Part shown: positions 30,588 through 38,895 of the stretch, in pieces
Position numbering within the stretch: position 1 is the first letter of the stretch
How the letters are laid out: each line of letters opens with the position of its first letter
Source: Candidatus Zixiibacteriota bacterium
GTDB lineage: Bacteria; Desulfobacterota; Binatia; UBA9968
Direction of reading: 5' to 3'
Length of the DNA: 64,000 nucleotides
Assembly (NCBI GenBank): GCA_035574315.1
Contig: DATLYW010000029.1
Span: 62,001-126,000 of the forward strand
Notes under the pieces: generated by a model
What the model saw: the letters and a program-made list of their open reading frames with translations, nothing else
Told to the model about the DNA's origin: nothing
The model's database searches: none
Program-made: the position numbers and the translations under genes

Positions 30588-30645
30588 GTTCAAGGGTTTA
30601 CGGCAGTTCAAGGGTTCAAGAGTTCAAGAGTTCAAGGGTTCAAGG
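30588..30645. repeat. Tandem GTTCAAGR octamer repeat
   Basis: Five direct copies of an 8-bp unit GTTCAAG(A/G) run from 30606 to 30645 with no spacing, and a sixth isolated copy lies at 30588-30595. The same GTTCAAG word occurs inside repeat copies B and D (CGTTCAAGCCG). Confidence 0.85.
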
Positions 30646-30770
30646 AAAGAAGTCGCCGTGCTCCCGACCTCGCATCGAAATTTCCCGTCCCCGATTTGCA
30701 AGACTCCATGCTGCTCACCGGTGACCGGCGGAAAAACCGGAAACCGGAACTCTTACCTTGGTAACGAACA
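30646..30770. repeat. Interspersed intergenic repeat, copy E
   Basis: It shares the module CGATTTGCAAGACT (30692-30705) with copy B (CGATTTGCAAAACT, 38692-38705; 13 of 14 bases). It is followed, as in B, by GGAAACCGGAAC near 30738-30749. The hairpin module seen in B and D is missing. Confidence 0.55.
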
Positions 30771-31030
30771 GGGCCGCTGTTTGTCAAATCCGCGGCTTCC
30801 CCCCTCTCCAAGTGCCCGGCGGGCTGCACAATCCTCGATCAGCCGCTGACCATGAAATCATCACGCCGCGCGGCCGCGGCGGCGGAGGGGCCGAAAAGCC
30901 GGTGAAACAGCGAGACGGAACGCTGGCATCGAAATCGCTTTGCGCGCCGGGAGCGATCTCGGCCGGCCGCGCGCCCGGCGGACCGGATTCGCTTTCGCCC
31001 GGGGTTTTATGCTAATAACCAATCGAACGT

Positions 31031-32149
31031 ATGGCGATCCTTAAGGTCCAAGGGCTGGTCAAGACGTACCGGGACGTCCGGGCCCTGGACAACGTCAGCT
31101 TCGAGTTCGAGTCGGGGATTCTTTCCTTTCTCGGGCCCTCAGGTTGCGGGAAAACCACGCTGCTGCGGTCGATCGCGGGCCTGGAGGTCCCGGAAGCCGG
31201 CTCGATCTCGATCGCCGGCAAGGTTCAGACGTCGATCGAGCAAGGCATCCTGGTTCCGCCCTACTCGCGCGCGATCGGCTTTGTCTTCCAGAACTATGCC
31301 CTCTGGCCCCACATGACCGTCTATCGCAACGTCACCTTCGGACTCAAGCTGCGCAAGCTTCCCGAGGAGGAGATCCGGCGGCGCGCGCTTTCGGCCCTCG
31401 AGCTGGTCGGGCTCAAGGGAAAGGAGGAGCGTTATCCATCGCAGCTGAGCGGCGGCCAGCAGCAGCGGGTCGCGCTCGCCCGCAGCCTGGCGCTCGAGCC
31501 CCGCCTGATCCTGCTCGACGAGCCCCTGAGCAACCTGGACGCGAAGCTGCGCGAAGAGATGCGCGGGGAGCTGCGCAAGCTGATCAAGAAGGTCGGGATC
31601 AGCGCCCTCTACGTCACCCACGACCAGGAAGAGGCCTTCACCATCTCGGACGCGGTGATCGTCATGGAATCCGGCAGAATCCTGCAGTACGCCGCCCCCG
31701 ACGAAATCTACAACCACCCCGCCCATCCCTTCGTGGCGTCGTTCATCGGTCACTCGGCGCTCCTCGACGGCAGGGTGGTCCGGGTGGAAGGCGAACGCTG
31801 GTTTGTCAACGTGCCGGACTTCGACAAGGTCCTGGTGTGCTCGGGGACCGGCAGCGTGCCGGCTGGCGCCGCGTGCAAGGTGGTGATCCGCACCAGCGAG
31901 ATCCGCCTGAGCAACGAGCGGTTCCCGGACGGGACCGACAATGTCCTCGAGGGACAGATGCTCAGCCGCCAGTTCCGCGGCGGCCTGACCGACCATTTCA
32001 TCCAGGTGGGGCGGCGCGAACTGGTGGTGACCTCGCACCGCCACTGTCCGATGGTGCGGCTCAACGGCCAGTCCGGAAAGACCTACCTCTCCATCGATCG
32101 CTCCGCGATCAGCGTCATCACGGAGCCGGCGGGCCCGGCCGATGGATAG
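31031..32149 (+). CDS. ABC transporter ATP-binding protein, Fe(III)/2-aminoethylphosphonate-type importer
   Basis: The 372-residue ATPase has Walker A GPSGCGKTTLLRSIAG, Q-loop FVFQNYALWPHMTV, signature LSGGQQQRVALARSLAL, Walker B LILLDEPLSNLD and H-loop YVTHDQEEAF. A C-terminal TOBE-like domain (about 270-365) is of the FbpC/PotA type. Its stop overlaps the permease start by 8 bp. With the permease and binding protein it forms a complete importer; the ligand is probably a small anion or ferric complex, but is not determinable here. Confidence 0.9.
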   Translation: MAILKVQGLVKTYRDVRALDNVSFEFESGILSFLGPSGCGKTTLLRSIAGLEVPEAGSISIAGKVQTSIEQGILVPPYSRAIGFVFQNYALWPHMTVYRNVTFGLKLRKLPEEEIRRRALSALELVGLKGKEERYPSQLSGGQQQRVALARSLALEPRLILLDEPLSNLDAKLREEMRGELRKLIKKVGISALYVTHDQEEAFTISDAVIVMESGRILQYAAPDEIYNHPAHPFVASFIGHSALLDGRVVRVEGERWFVNVPDFDKVLVCSGTGSVPAGAACKVVIRTSEIRLSNERFPDGTDNVLEGQMLSRQFRGGLTDHFIQVGRRELVVTSHRHCPMVRLNGQSGKTYLSIDRSAISVITEPAGPADG

Positions 32150-33875
32150 CGCGACTCTGGCCGGACACCGGGCGAGCAGCGGCTGGAGCTCGCTGAAGAT
32201 CGCCTACCGGCAGGGCACCGTGATTCCGCTGCTCGCCAGCGTCGTGGCGGGCGGTGCGATCGTCACGCCGATCGTCATCGTGCTCCTGCGCAGCCTGACC
32301 ACCGGCAGGCTGGGAGCGGCGACCGGGTTCACCTTCGAGAACTACCTGCGCGTCTTCGCCGACCGCGACATTCTCGCGATGCTCAACAACTCGATCCTCT
32401 ACGCGGCGGGATCCGCCGGCCTCGGCACCGGCCTCGGCGCCCTCCTTGCATGGATCGTCGCGCGCACGAACACTCCCGGCAAGGCCCTGGTGGAGCTGAT
32501 GCCCCTCTATCCGATTCTGATGCCGCCGATCATGAAGAACATCGCGTGGATCCTCCTGCTCGCGCCCAAGTCGGGAATCCTCAACAACATGCTCCAGCAG
32601 GTTTTCGGCATCCAGGAGCAGGTCTTCAACGCGTTCAGCATGGCCGGCATGATCTGGGTTTTCGGCCTCGCCTGCGTGCCGCTGGGATACCTCTTCCTCC
32701 TGCCGGTCTTCCTCTCGTTCGACCCCTCGCTGGAGGAAAGCGCCTACATCGCCGGGAGCAAGCCGGTTCACACCATGCTCCACATCACGTTTCCGCTCGC
32801 GGTCCCGGCCTTCCTCTCGGCTTTCATCCTGAACTTCCTGCGCGGCCTGCGCTCTTTCGAGACGCCGGTGCTCCAGGGAACGCCCGCGGGCATCAAGGTT
32901 TTCGTCAGCCGCGTGTACGACTCCATGGCGCTCGAGTTCAACACGGGACTGGCGACCTCGTACAGCACCGTGCTGGTGGTGCTGTCGGTCCTTACGCTGT
33001 TGTTCTACGTTCGCGCCACCCGCTTTTCCGAGCGTTACGCCACGATCACCGGCAAAGGCTACCGGGTCAAGGTCATCGACATCGGTCCCTGGAAGTACGT
33101 GACGTTTCTCGCCGTGTTCCTCTACTTCATGGCGGGAATCGCGATTCCGTTCGCCGTCCTGATCATCGTATCGCTGATTCCCTACTTCGACTACGAGACC
33201 TTCATGAGCTTTCCCACCAGGATGGTGCTCACGAACTACTACACGGTCATGCGGCATCCGAGCTTCGTCACCGGCCTTTACAATTCCCTGGTGCTCTCGG
33301 TCACCATCGCCGTGGTCACCGTCCTGGCCGGCATCGTCATGGCGTTCACGATCTACCGGACGCGGGCGTACGGCACGAAGGTCTTCGAGTTCATCGGCAC
33401 GCTTCCCCTGGCCTTCCCTCCGCTGGTCCTCTCCGTCGGGCTGGTGATCATCTTCCTCGGAACGCCGCTTTACAACAGCCTCTGGGCGCTGGGGCTGGGA
33501 CTGTTCGTGGCCTATTTTCCGTACGCGTTCCGCAACGCGTCCGGCTCGATCGTGAACATCCACAAGGAGCTGGACGAGGCCGCCTGGGTGCACGGCGCCA
33601 AATGGCGCCACGTCTTCTTCAGCATCACGCTGCCGATCCTGAAGCCTTCGGTGGGCGGGGCGCTCTTTTACATTTTCGTCGAGGCGATCCGCAACGTCGA
33701 CGTCGCGGTCCTGCTCACCTCGCCGGGCAACGAGTACGGTCCGGTGACCCTTTTCGAGTACTTTCGCGTCGGGCAGTGGGCCGAGGCGGCCGCCGGAGGC
33801 GTGATCTACCTGATCATCCTGATCGTCGCGGTCTCTTTCGCCAAGTTCGCGTTCAAAATGAAGTTCAGCCTGTGA
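32142..33875 (+). CDS. ABC transporter permease with two fused MetI-type domains
   Basis: The 577-residue protein contains two transmembrane permease units, each with an EAA loop: DPSLEESAYIAGSKPVHTML in the first half and KELDEAAWVHGAKWRHVFF in the second. About twelve helices are visible. This duplicated layout is normal for FbpB-type permeases and removes the need for a second permease gene. It overlaps the ATPase gene by 8 bp and is followed 40 bp later by the binding protein. Confidence 0.9.
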   Translation: MDSATLAGHRASSGWSSLKIAYRQGTVIPLLASVVAGGAIVTPIVIVLLRSLTTGRLGAATGFTFENYLRVFADRDILAMLNNSILYAAGSAGLGTGLGALLAWIVARTNTPGKALVELMPLYPILMPPIMKNIAWILLLAPKSGILNNMLQQVFGIQEQVFNAFSMAGMIWVFGLACVPLGYLFLLPVFLSFDPSLEESAYIAGSKPVHTMLHITFPLAVPAFLSAFILNFLRGLRSFETPVLQGTPAGIKVFVSRVYDSMALEFNTGLATSYSTVLVVLSVLTLLFYVRATRFSERYATITGKGYRVKVIDIGPWKYVTFLAVFLYFMAGIAIPFAVLIIVSLIPYFDYETFMSFPTRMVLTNYYTVMRHPSFVTGLYNSLVLSVTIAVVTVLAGIVMAFTIYRTRAYGTKVFEFIGTLPLAFPPLVLSVGLVIIFLGTPLYNSLWALGLGLFVAYFPYAFRNASGSIVNIHKELDEAAWVHGAKWRHVFFSITLPILKPSVGGALFYIFVEAIRNVDVAVLLTSPGNEYGPVTLFEYFRVGQWAEAAAGGVIYLIILIVAVSFAKFAFKMKFSL

Positions 33876-33915
33876 CCCGCCGTCCAATAGAAGAGATTCT
33901 CAAAAGGAGGACCCT

Positions 33916-35046
33916 ATGTTCAGGAAAACAGCATCGGTTCTGCCCGCGGTTCTGATTTGGTCGCTTGCGCCGGCGCCGTCCGGGCTCGCGGCGGAAAAGG
34001 CGCCCGGCAAAGCACCGCCCAAGGCGCGGCGCGTGGAGCAGCAGGTCGGGAGCGCGGCCGCCACCGCCAAGGCGGCGAAGGCCTTCGAGCAGGTCAGCAA
34101 AGAGCTCTATCCGAAGGCGAAGCAGGAAGGCGCCCTGATCGTCTATTCCGTGTGGGACGTCGAGCACATTCGCGCCGTCACCGACGCTTTCGCCAGGCGC
34201 TATCCCGGCATCAAGCCCACCTACTGGCAGGCGCGCAATCCGGAAATCGTCACCCGGGTCCTCACCGAGTTCCAGGGGGGCCAGCCGAGTGTCGACGTCG
34301 TCCTCTCGGACAACGCGCCGCCGGTGCTGCGCGCGGCGGGCGCCATGGCGGAGTACGAGACCGTACAGAAGGACGTGCTCTACCTCCACGACCCGACGCT
34401 CCCCACCGTGAGCCTGCAGGTCCAGGCGCTCGCCTACAACACCAAGAAGCTCAAGTCGGCCGATCTGCCCAAGAGCTGGGAGGACGTGGCCAACCCCAAG
34501 TACAAGGGCATGGTTGCGCTCGACGATCCGATGCGCGCCGGCCCCCTGAGCTCGATGCTCGCCGCCCTCAACGGCCAGTGGAAGGATCAGGCGCGCTTCC
34601 AGAAATTCGTCCGCGGCTTGAAGGCCCTCGGCGTCCCGGTGCACAAGAGCACGAGCGCCATGTTCCGCCTGACGGTCTCGGGCGAGTACGCGATTTGCAT
34701 GCCGGCGCTGTTGCACGACGTCATCCACGACATGGAAAAGGGGACGCCCATCGACTACGTTCGAAGCGTGCCCCCCGTGGTTTTTCCGCGCCAGGCGGGA
34801 ATCTATGTCAAGGCGCCCCACCCCAACGCGGCCAAGCTGTTCGCCGAGTGGCTGATTTCCGAGGAAGGCCAGAAGACCATCGATTCGGTGGGCCGCGAAA
34901 CGGCGCGCAACGACTTCAAGTCGAAGACCTCGATCGAGACCGCTTTCCCGAAAGGGACCAAGCCGCTTCCGGTCACGGACCGTTCCTTCCTGGAAGACCC
35001 GAAGAAATGGCTCGACACCCACGTCAAGCCGATCTGGGAAGGATAG
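33916..35046 (+). CDS. Periplasmic substrate-binding protein of the ABC importer (FbpA/AfuA-like)
   Basis: The 376-residue product has a Sec signal peptide (cleavage near SGLAAEK). It then shows a family 1/13-type solute-binding fold: EGALIVYSVWDVEHIRAVTDAFARRYPGIK, VDVVLSDNAPPVL, LAYNTKKLKSADLPKSWEDV and AAKLFAEWLISEEGQKTI. Good ribosome site AAAAGGAGG precedes the ATG. It is the third gene of the importer operon and a hairpin follows at 35066. Confidence 0.9.
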   Translation: MFRKTASVLPAVLIWSLAPAPSGLAAEKAPGKAPPKARRVEQQVGSAAATAKAAKAFEQVSKELYPKAKQEGALIVYSVWDVEHIRAVTDAFARRYPGIKPTYWQARNPEIVTRVLTEFQGGQPSVDVVLSDNAPPVLRAAGAMAEYETVQKDVLYLHDPTLPTVSLQVQALAYNTKKLKSADLPKSWEDVANPKYKGMVALDDPMRAGPLSSMLAALNGQWKDQARFQKFVRGLKALGVPVHKSTSAMFRLTVSGEYAICMPALLHDVIHDMEKGTPIDYVRSVPPVVFPRQAGIYVKAPHPNAAKLFAEWLISEEGQKTIDSVGRETARNDFKSKTSIETAFPKGTKPLPVTDRSFLEDPKKWLDTHVKPIWEG

Positions 35047-35065
35047 CTCGAGTTTTTCTTCTGGA

Positions 35066-35098
35066 AACGGCGGGGAGCATCGGGGGCTCTCCGCCGTT
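35066..35098 (+). terminator. Hairpin after the importer operon (possible terminator)
   Basis: AACGGCGGGGAGC (35066-35078) pairs with GCTCTCCGCCGTT (35086-35098) with one G-U pair and a 7-base loop. There is no U-tract 3' of it on either strand, so intrinsic termination would be weak. Transcript 3'-end protection is an alternative. It starts 20 bp after the binding-protein stop. Confidence 0.45.
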
Positions 35099-35196
35099 CA
35101 AGCTGCAGACCCGGAACCCCGACCGGTTCCCGGTCAGGCGCCAATTCATCGCCTGGGCGGCGGATCGGGCCGCCTCGGGAACAGGGGCAAGCGTTT

Positions 35197-35484
35197 CTAC
35201 GCCCTGGGCCAGTTCTCCCTGCCGCACCTTCGGGTGCACCTTTTCCAGGCCGGCCACAGAGAGCAGCTCTTCACGCGCCGTAGCGGCCGCCACCAGGCGC
35301 CGGTCAACGCCGCGAGCGAAGCGTAAACCTCGGCTTCGGCCAGGTTGCCCGTGTCGGGACACTTGACGATCCTGGCGCCGCGAAAGCGCCAGTAACGTTC
35401 CCGTATACGGGGGAAAAGGATCCAGCACGCCCCACCGCCGGCAACGGCCGCCAGCGCGAGGAAAAAGGGCAGAGAAATCGTCAT
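35197..35484 (-). CDS. Small membrane-anchored Cys-rich protein
   Basis: The 95-residue frame starts with a membrane helix (ISLPFFLALAAVAGGGACWILF). A cytosolic segment GARIVKCPDTGNLAEAEV follows, then CSLWPAWKRCTRRC. The pattern CP.TG...-CS.WP.....C...C recalls short proteins with one helix and a Cys-rich, possibly metal-binding tail seen in many proteobacteria; this is from memory and not checked. ATG 35484 has GGGAG 11 bp upstream; ATG 35493 is also possible. The last residues (RENWPRA) are off-pattern, so a 3' frameshift cannot be excluded. Confidence 0.55.
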   Translation of the reverse strand: MTISLPFFLALAAVAGGGACWILFPRIRERYWRFRGARIVKCPDTGNLAEAEVYASLAALTGAWWRPLRRVKSCSLWPAWKRCTRRCGRENWPRA

Positions 35485-35702
35485 GCTACCCATCTCCCTC
35501 GGGGTCCCGGCGCAAACGCCGTGCCAGGAGAAAAGGCGGCGCTTCCAAGCCCTTCTGACCGGAAAAGAGCGATACCGACTGGCGGCGGTGCGAAAGGACG
35601 CCAAGCGATTCGCAATTTTGAGTACGCAGGTTACCATCCCGCCGATAAACCTGTCGGCCGCGGAGGGCTGCCGTCGCGTCCCCCCTCAATCACAAACCCG
35701 GC

Positions 35703-36731
35703 TCATTCAGACACTTTTGCGCGAAAACCCGCGACGGCGGCCTTCCAGCCGGGATCGTTTTCCCCCGGCACGAACGGAAAATAGTAGCTCACGCGATCCA
35801 GCAGCCCGTCGTACCTGCGCCGGACCATCGCCGGAAGCTCTGCCCAGCTGCCCCGAAGCGCGAAGGTCTCCAGCATCTCGTCGGTGATCAATCCGCCCAT
35901 TTCCTTCCAGTCGCCGCGCGCAGCCATTCGCCGAAGCCGGTCGGCGGTCTCGCCCCAGCCGTGCAGGGCGAGAACCGGCCGATAGACGGGCGTGCTGGCG
36001 TAAAAGGCGATCTGCCTTCGCACCTCGGCCTCGTGGCGCGATGCCTCCGCGGGGTCGTCGTCGGGAATGACGAAGATGCTGCTGCAAATCTCGATCGAGC
36101 TCCGCTCCCGCCCGCTCCGGGCGAGGCCGGTGCGGATGTTGGGGAGCACCGCTTCCCGCAGGTAGCGCGCCGAGCTGAGCGGGTGAGCGTGAAACCCGTC
36201 GCACAGCTCACCCGCGAGCTCGCACATCCGCCGGTTCACGCCGGCGAGGTAGATCGGAATGCGCGCGTAGTCGTGCGGCGGCGGGCTGAAAAACGGCGTC
36301 ATCAGATCGAGCTTGAAGAACTCTCCGCGGTAATCGAGCCGCGTGCGGTTCCGCCAGCAGTCCCAGATCGCCCGCAGGGCGCCGATCACGTCGCGCATCT
36401 TGTCGACGGGCCGCTCCCATTTGACGCCGAAGCGCCGCTCGTTGTGCCCTTTGACCTGGGTCCCGAGCCCCAGGATGAAGCGCCCCCGGGAGAAGCGCGC
36501 GAGATCCCAGGCGACGTAGGCGAGCACCGTCGGGCTGCGCGAGAAGGCTACCGCGATGCTCGTGCCGAGCGTGAGCCGCCGGCTGTGCTCCGCCGCCAGC
36601 ACCAGCGGCAGGAAGGCGTCGTGCGCGGTCTCGAACGTCCACAGGCCGTCGAAGCCGAGCGCCTCGGCGGCCCTCGCTATCGCCGGCATAGCGCTCAGGT
36701 CGTGAACCAGCAGGCCCGTATCGAACTTCAT
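35703..36731 (-). CDS. LLM class flavin-dependent oxidoreductase
   Basis: The 342-residue TIM-barrel protein has luciferase-like motifs: GFDGLWTFETAHDAFLPLVLAA, LTLGTSIAVAFSRSP and RFSRGRFILGLGTQVKGHNERRFG. The last is characteristic of F420/FMN-dependent LLM enzymes and of the TIGR03617-like subgroup in particular. The reaction is unknown; many relatives are F420-linked, which would require the host to make F420 (not visible here). It starts 4 bp before the ABC-2 permease stop, so the two may be co-transcribed. Confidence 0.85.
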   Translation of the reverse strand: MKFDTGLLVHDLSAMPAIARAAEALGFDGLWTFETAHDAFLPLVLAAEHSRRLTLGTSIAVAFSRSPTVLAYVAWDLARFSRGRFILGLGTQVKGHNERRFGVKWERPVDKMRDVIGALRAIWDCWRNRTRLDYRGEFFKLDLMTPFFSPPPHDYARIPIYLAGVNRRMCELAGELCDGFHAHPLSSARYLREAVLPNIRTGLARSGRERSSIEICSSIFVIPDDDPAEASRHEAEVRRQIAFYASTPVYRPVLALHGWGETADRLRRMAARGDWKEMGGLITDEMLETFALRGSWAELPAMVRRRYDGLLDRVSYYFPFVPGENDPGWKAAVAGFRAKVSE

Positions 36732-36735
36732 CGGA

Positions 36736-37503
36736 TCAATTGGTGAGCCGCGCCCGCGTCCAGCGCCTCGCCCACGCGAGCAGCGCCGCCGAAAGCGCCG
36801 CGCAGTAGGCGAGGTCCCACCACAGAATCGCCGGAGCTTCGCCCTGGAAGGCGAGCCGGGCCAGGCGCACCGGATGCAGGAGCGGCAAAGCTTCGGCGAC
36901 CCACAGCCAGGCTCCGCTCAACCGCTCGTTCAGCGGAAAGAAGACGTCGGAAAAGAGAAACAGCGGCGTCAGGAACAGCGTGAAATAGAAGCTGAAGAAG
37001 TCGATGTTGGGAATGCGCAGCGAAAAAACGATCCCGATCGCCGAGAACAACAGCCCCGTCAGAGGAATGACCGGAATCGCCCAGAGCGATCTCGGCAGCG
37101 GCGCCAGGCCGAAGAACAGCAGGACGAGATAGAAGCAGCCGCCGTAGATGCAGGCCCGGGTGACGGCCCACAGCACTTCGCCCGCGAGCACGTCGTCCGG
37201 CTCGATGGGAGCGGTCAGCATCGCGTCGTACGCCTTCTCGAACGTGAGCCGGACATAAATGTTGTAGGTGACCTCGAAGCTGGCTCCGTTCATGGCGGCG
37301 ACGCAGACCAGACCGGGTGCGAGAAACGCGACGTAGGACGTGCCCCCCATCTCGGAGACGTAGGCTCCGAGCCCGACGCCGATCGAAAACAGATAGAACA
37401 CCGGCTCGAAGAAATTGGGCAGGATGTTCCAGGTCCACGTGCGGCGGTACATCGCCGCGTTGCGGCGCCACACCGCCAGCGCGTACGGCAACGACACGCT
37501 CAC
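36736..37503 (-). CDS. ABC-2 type exporter permease, NodJ-like
   Basis: The 255-residue membrane protein has six helices and the ABC-2 signature region FSDVFFPLNERLSGAWLWVAEALPLLHPVRLAR, as in NodJ/DrrB permeases. Its ATG overlaps the ATPase stop by 4 bp (ATGA), so the two form a translationally coupled exporter. Substrate unknown: relatives export Nod factors, polyketides and glycolipids. Confidence 0.88.
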   Translation of the reverse strand: MSVSLPYALAVWRRNAAMYRRTWTWNILPNFFEPVFYLFSIGVGLGAYVSEMGGTSYVAFLAPGLVCVAAMNGASFEVTYNIYVRLTFEKAYDAMLTAPIEPDDVLAGEVLWAVTRACIYGGCFYLVLLFFGLAPLPRSLWAIPVIPLTGLLFSAIGIVFSLRIPNIDFFSFYFTLFLTPLFLFSDVFFPLNERLSGAWLWVAEALPLLHPVRLARLAFQGEAPAILWWDLAYCAALSAALLAWARRWTRARLTN

Positions 37504-38453
37504 GCGCCCCCCTCCAGGCTGGTGCCCGTGAGCGCCAGAAAGACGTCCTCGAGATTCGTCGGCCGGACGATGACCGGCCGCCGGTCGCCCCGATCGTAGC
37601 GGCGGATGCGCTCGATCAGAAGAGCGGCGTCCTCAACGTAGAGCATGAGCCGGTTCCCGGCTCTCAGCCGCCGCGCGGAGCCCTCCAGCCCGTCGAGCAG
37701 GACCGACTCCTCCGCCCGGCTGCACTCGAACTCTACGGCTTCGGGAGCGAGGCGGCTCGCGATCAGATCGGCCGGCGCTCCCTCGCCGATCACTCTGCCT
37801 CCGGCGATGATGGCGACCGAATCGCACAGCCGCTGGGCCTCGTCCATGTAGTGCGTGGTCAGGAGCACGGTCGTGCCCGCGGCCCGAAGCTCGCGGATCC
37901 GCGACCACAGGGCGAGGCGGACCGCCGGATCCAGCCCGGTCGTCGGCTCGTCGAGAATCAGGAGCTCCGGGCGGTTCATGAGGGACATCGCGATCGCGAG
38001 CCGGCGCTGGAACCCGCCCGAGAGATGGCGCACGGGAGTGTCGGCATGCGATCCCAGCTCCAGAAACTCGATCAGCTCTTCGGCCCGCCGGGACAGCTCC
38101 GGCTCCGCGAGCAGGTGGTAGCGTCCGAACACGCGCAGGTTCTCTCGAGGCGAGAGCGCTTCGAGCAACACGTTTTGTTGCAGCGTCACGCCCAGGCGGC
38201 GGCGCACGCGGCGCGGCTCGCGGCCGATGTCCATGCCGAAGACGCGGATCGTGCCGCGCGTCGCGCGCGTCACGCCGTAGATCATCCGCAACGTGGTCGT
38301 TTTCCCCGCGCCGTTCGGCCCCAACAGGCCGAAACACGTTCGCGCGGGCACCTCCAGGCTGAGATTGTCGACGGCCACTCGCGCGCCGAAGCTCTTGCAG
38401 ACGCCGGCCGCCACGACGACAGGCGCCCGTGCTTCACTCCGGGCTTCGTTCAA
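37500..38453 (-). CDS. ABC exporter ATP-binding protein, NodI/DrrA-like
   Basis: The 317-residue ATPase has Walker A GLLGPNGAGKTTTLRMIYG, Q-loop VTLQQNVLLEALSPRENLRVFG, signature HLSGGFQRRLAIAMSLMN, Walker B LLILDEPTTGLDPAVR and H-loop LLTTHYMDEAQRLCD. A C-terminal DUF4162-like tail follows. The start is a TTG at 38453, placed 7 bp after a GGAGG. No ATG is available before the ATPase core, and the frame upstream (to 38774) lies in an interspersed repeat. Confidence 0.88.
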   Translation of the reverse strand: MNEARSEARAPVVVAAGVCKSFGARVAVDNLSLEVPARTCFGLLGPNGAGKTTTLRMIYGVTRATRGTIRVFGMDIGREPRRVRRRLGVTLQQNVLLEALSPRENLRVFGRYHLLAEPELSRRAEELIEFLELGSHADTPVRHLSGGFQRRLAIAMSLMNRPELLILDEPTTGLDPAVRLALWSRIRELRAAGTTVLLTTHYMDEAQRLCDSVAIIAGGRVIGEGAPADLIASRLAPEAVEFECSRAEESVLLDGLEGSARRLRAGNRLMLYVEDAALLIERIRRYDRGDRRPVIVRPTNLEDVFLALTGTSLEGGA

Positions 38454-38895
38454 AATGCAACCTCCGTTTCGCGCGTGCTCGCCGTCGGCGAAACCCGCCG
38501 CCGCATTGCGAGCGAGGCCGCGCGTAGCCGGGCATCGTATCGCGGCCAAAAAGTCGCTTCGCTCCCGCTCGAACCGTTCAATCGCTTCGCTCCGTTCAAG
38601 CCGTTGCCGCGCAGAGCGCGGCAGAAACGGAAGTCTCCGGACCTCGGACCCGGGACGCCGAGCGGCCAGATGCGCGAGATCTTGCAATCCGCGATTTGCA
38701 AAACTTTTGAACGCCCGCCGCTTCCCGCCGGCTGCCACGGAAATCCGCGGAAACCGGAACCCGGGAACTATCATATGAATTTGACGTATCGCAGCCGGCG
38801 CTGCAAGGAGGACTTCGTTTGACGCCGTTTCACCCGATGGTACACAATACGCGCGTTTGCAAGCGGGCGATGACTCGCGCGCTGGAGGGCAAGGA
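38454..38895. other. 442-bp spacer dominated by repeat copy B
   Basis: The divergent spacer between the NodI-like gene (minus) and pal (plus) holds repeat copy B (about 38560-38775) and no gene that I can support. The remaining bases on the pal side include TACACAATAC (38841-38850), a possible A+T-rich promoter element, but no good -35 partner is seen. Confidence 0.45.
38560..38775 (+). repeat. Interspersed intergenic repeat, copy B (most complete)
   Basis: The copy has several modules in order. A double CGTTCAA segment (38575-38603) is shared with copies A and C. The hairpin GCCGCGC-AGA-GCGCGGC lies at 38605-38622. The GGACCTCGGACCCGGGACGCC segment completes the 67 bp aligned to copy D. Then come CGATTTGCAAAACT (shared with E) and finally GGAAACCGGAACCCGGGAAC. 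No coding potential and no terminal direct repeats are seen. Confidence 0.8.

Larger units (their letters stand above)
30564..31030. other. 467-bp spacer without a gene
   Basis: The left part holds the GTTCAAGR tandem repeat and repeat copy E. The right part (about 30780-31000) is ordinary G+C-rich sequence with a weak A+T patch GGTTTTATGCTAATAACC at 31003-31020 just before the ABC transporter start. That patch could contain a -10 element (TATGCT). I find no coding frame with protein-like composition. Confidence 0.45.

Noticed and set aside
30606-30645. CRISPR array
   Set aside because: The unit is 8 bp with no spacers and no cas genes are present; it is a simple tandem repeat.
35024-35428. 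134-codon minus-strand frame after the importer operon
   Set aside because: It overlaps the Cys-rich membrane protein in another frame and covers the hairpin at 35066; its translation has no recognisable feature.
38454-38774. NodI-like ATPase N-terminal extension of about 107 residues
   Set aside because: Lies in repeat copy B; a TTG with ideal GGAGG spacing at 38453 explains the start.
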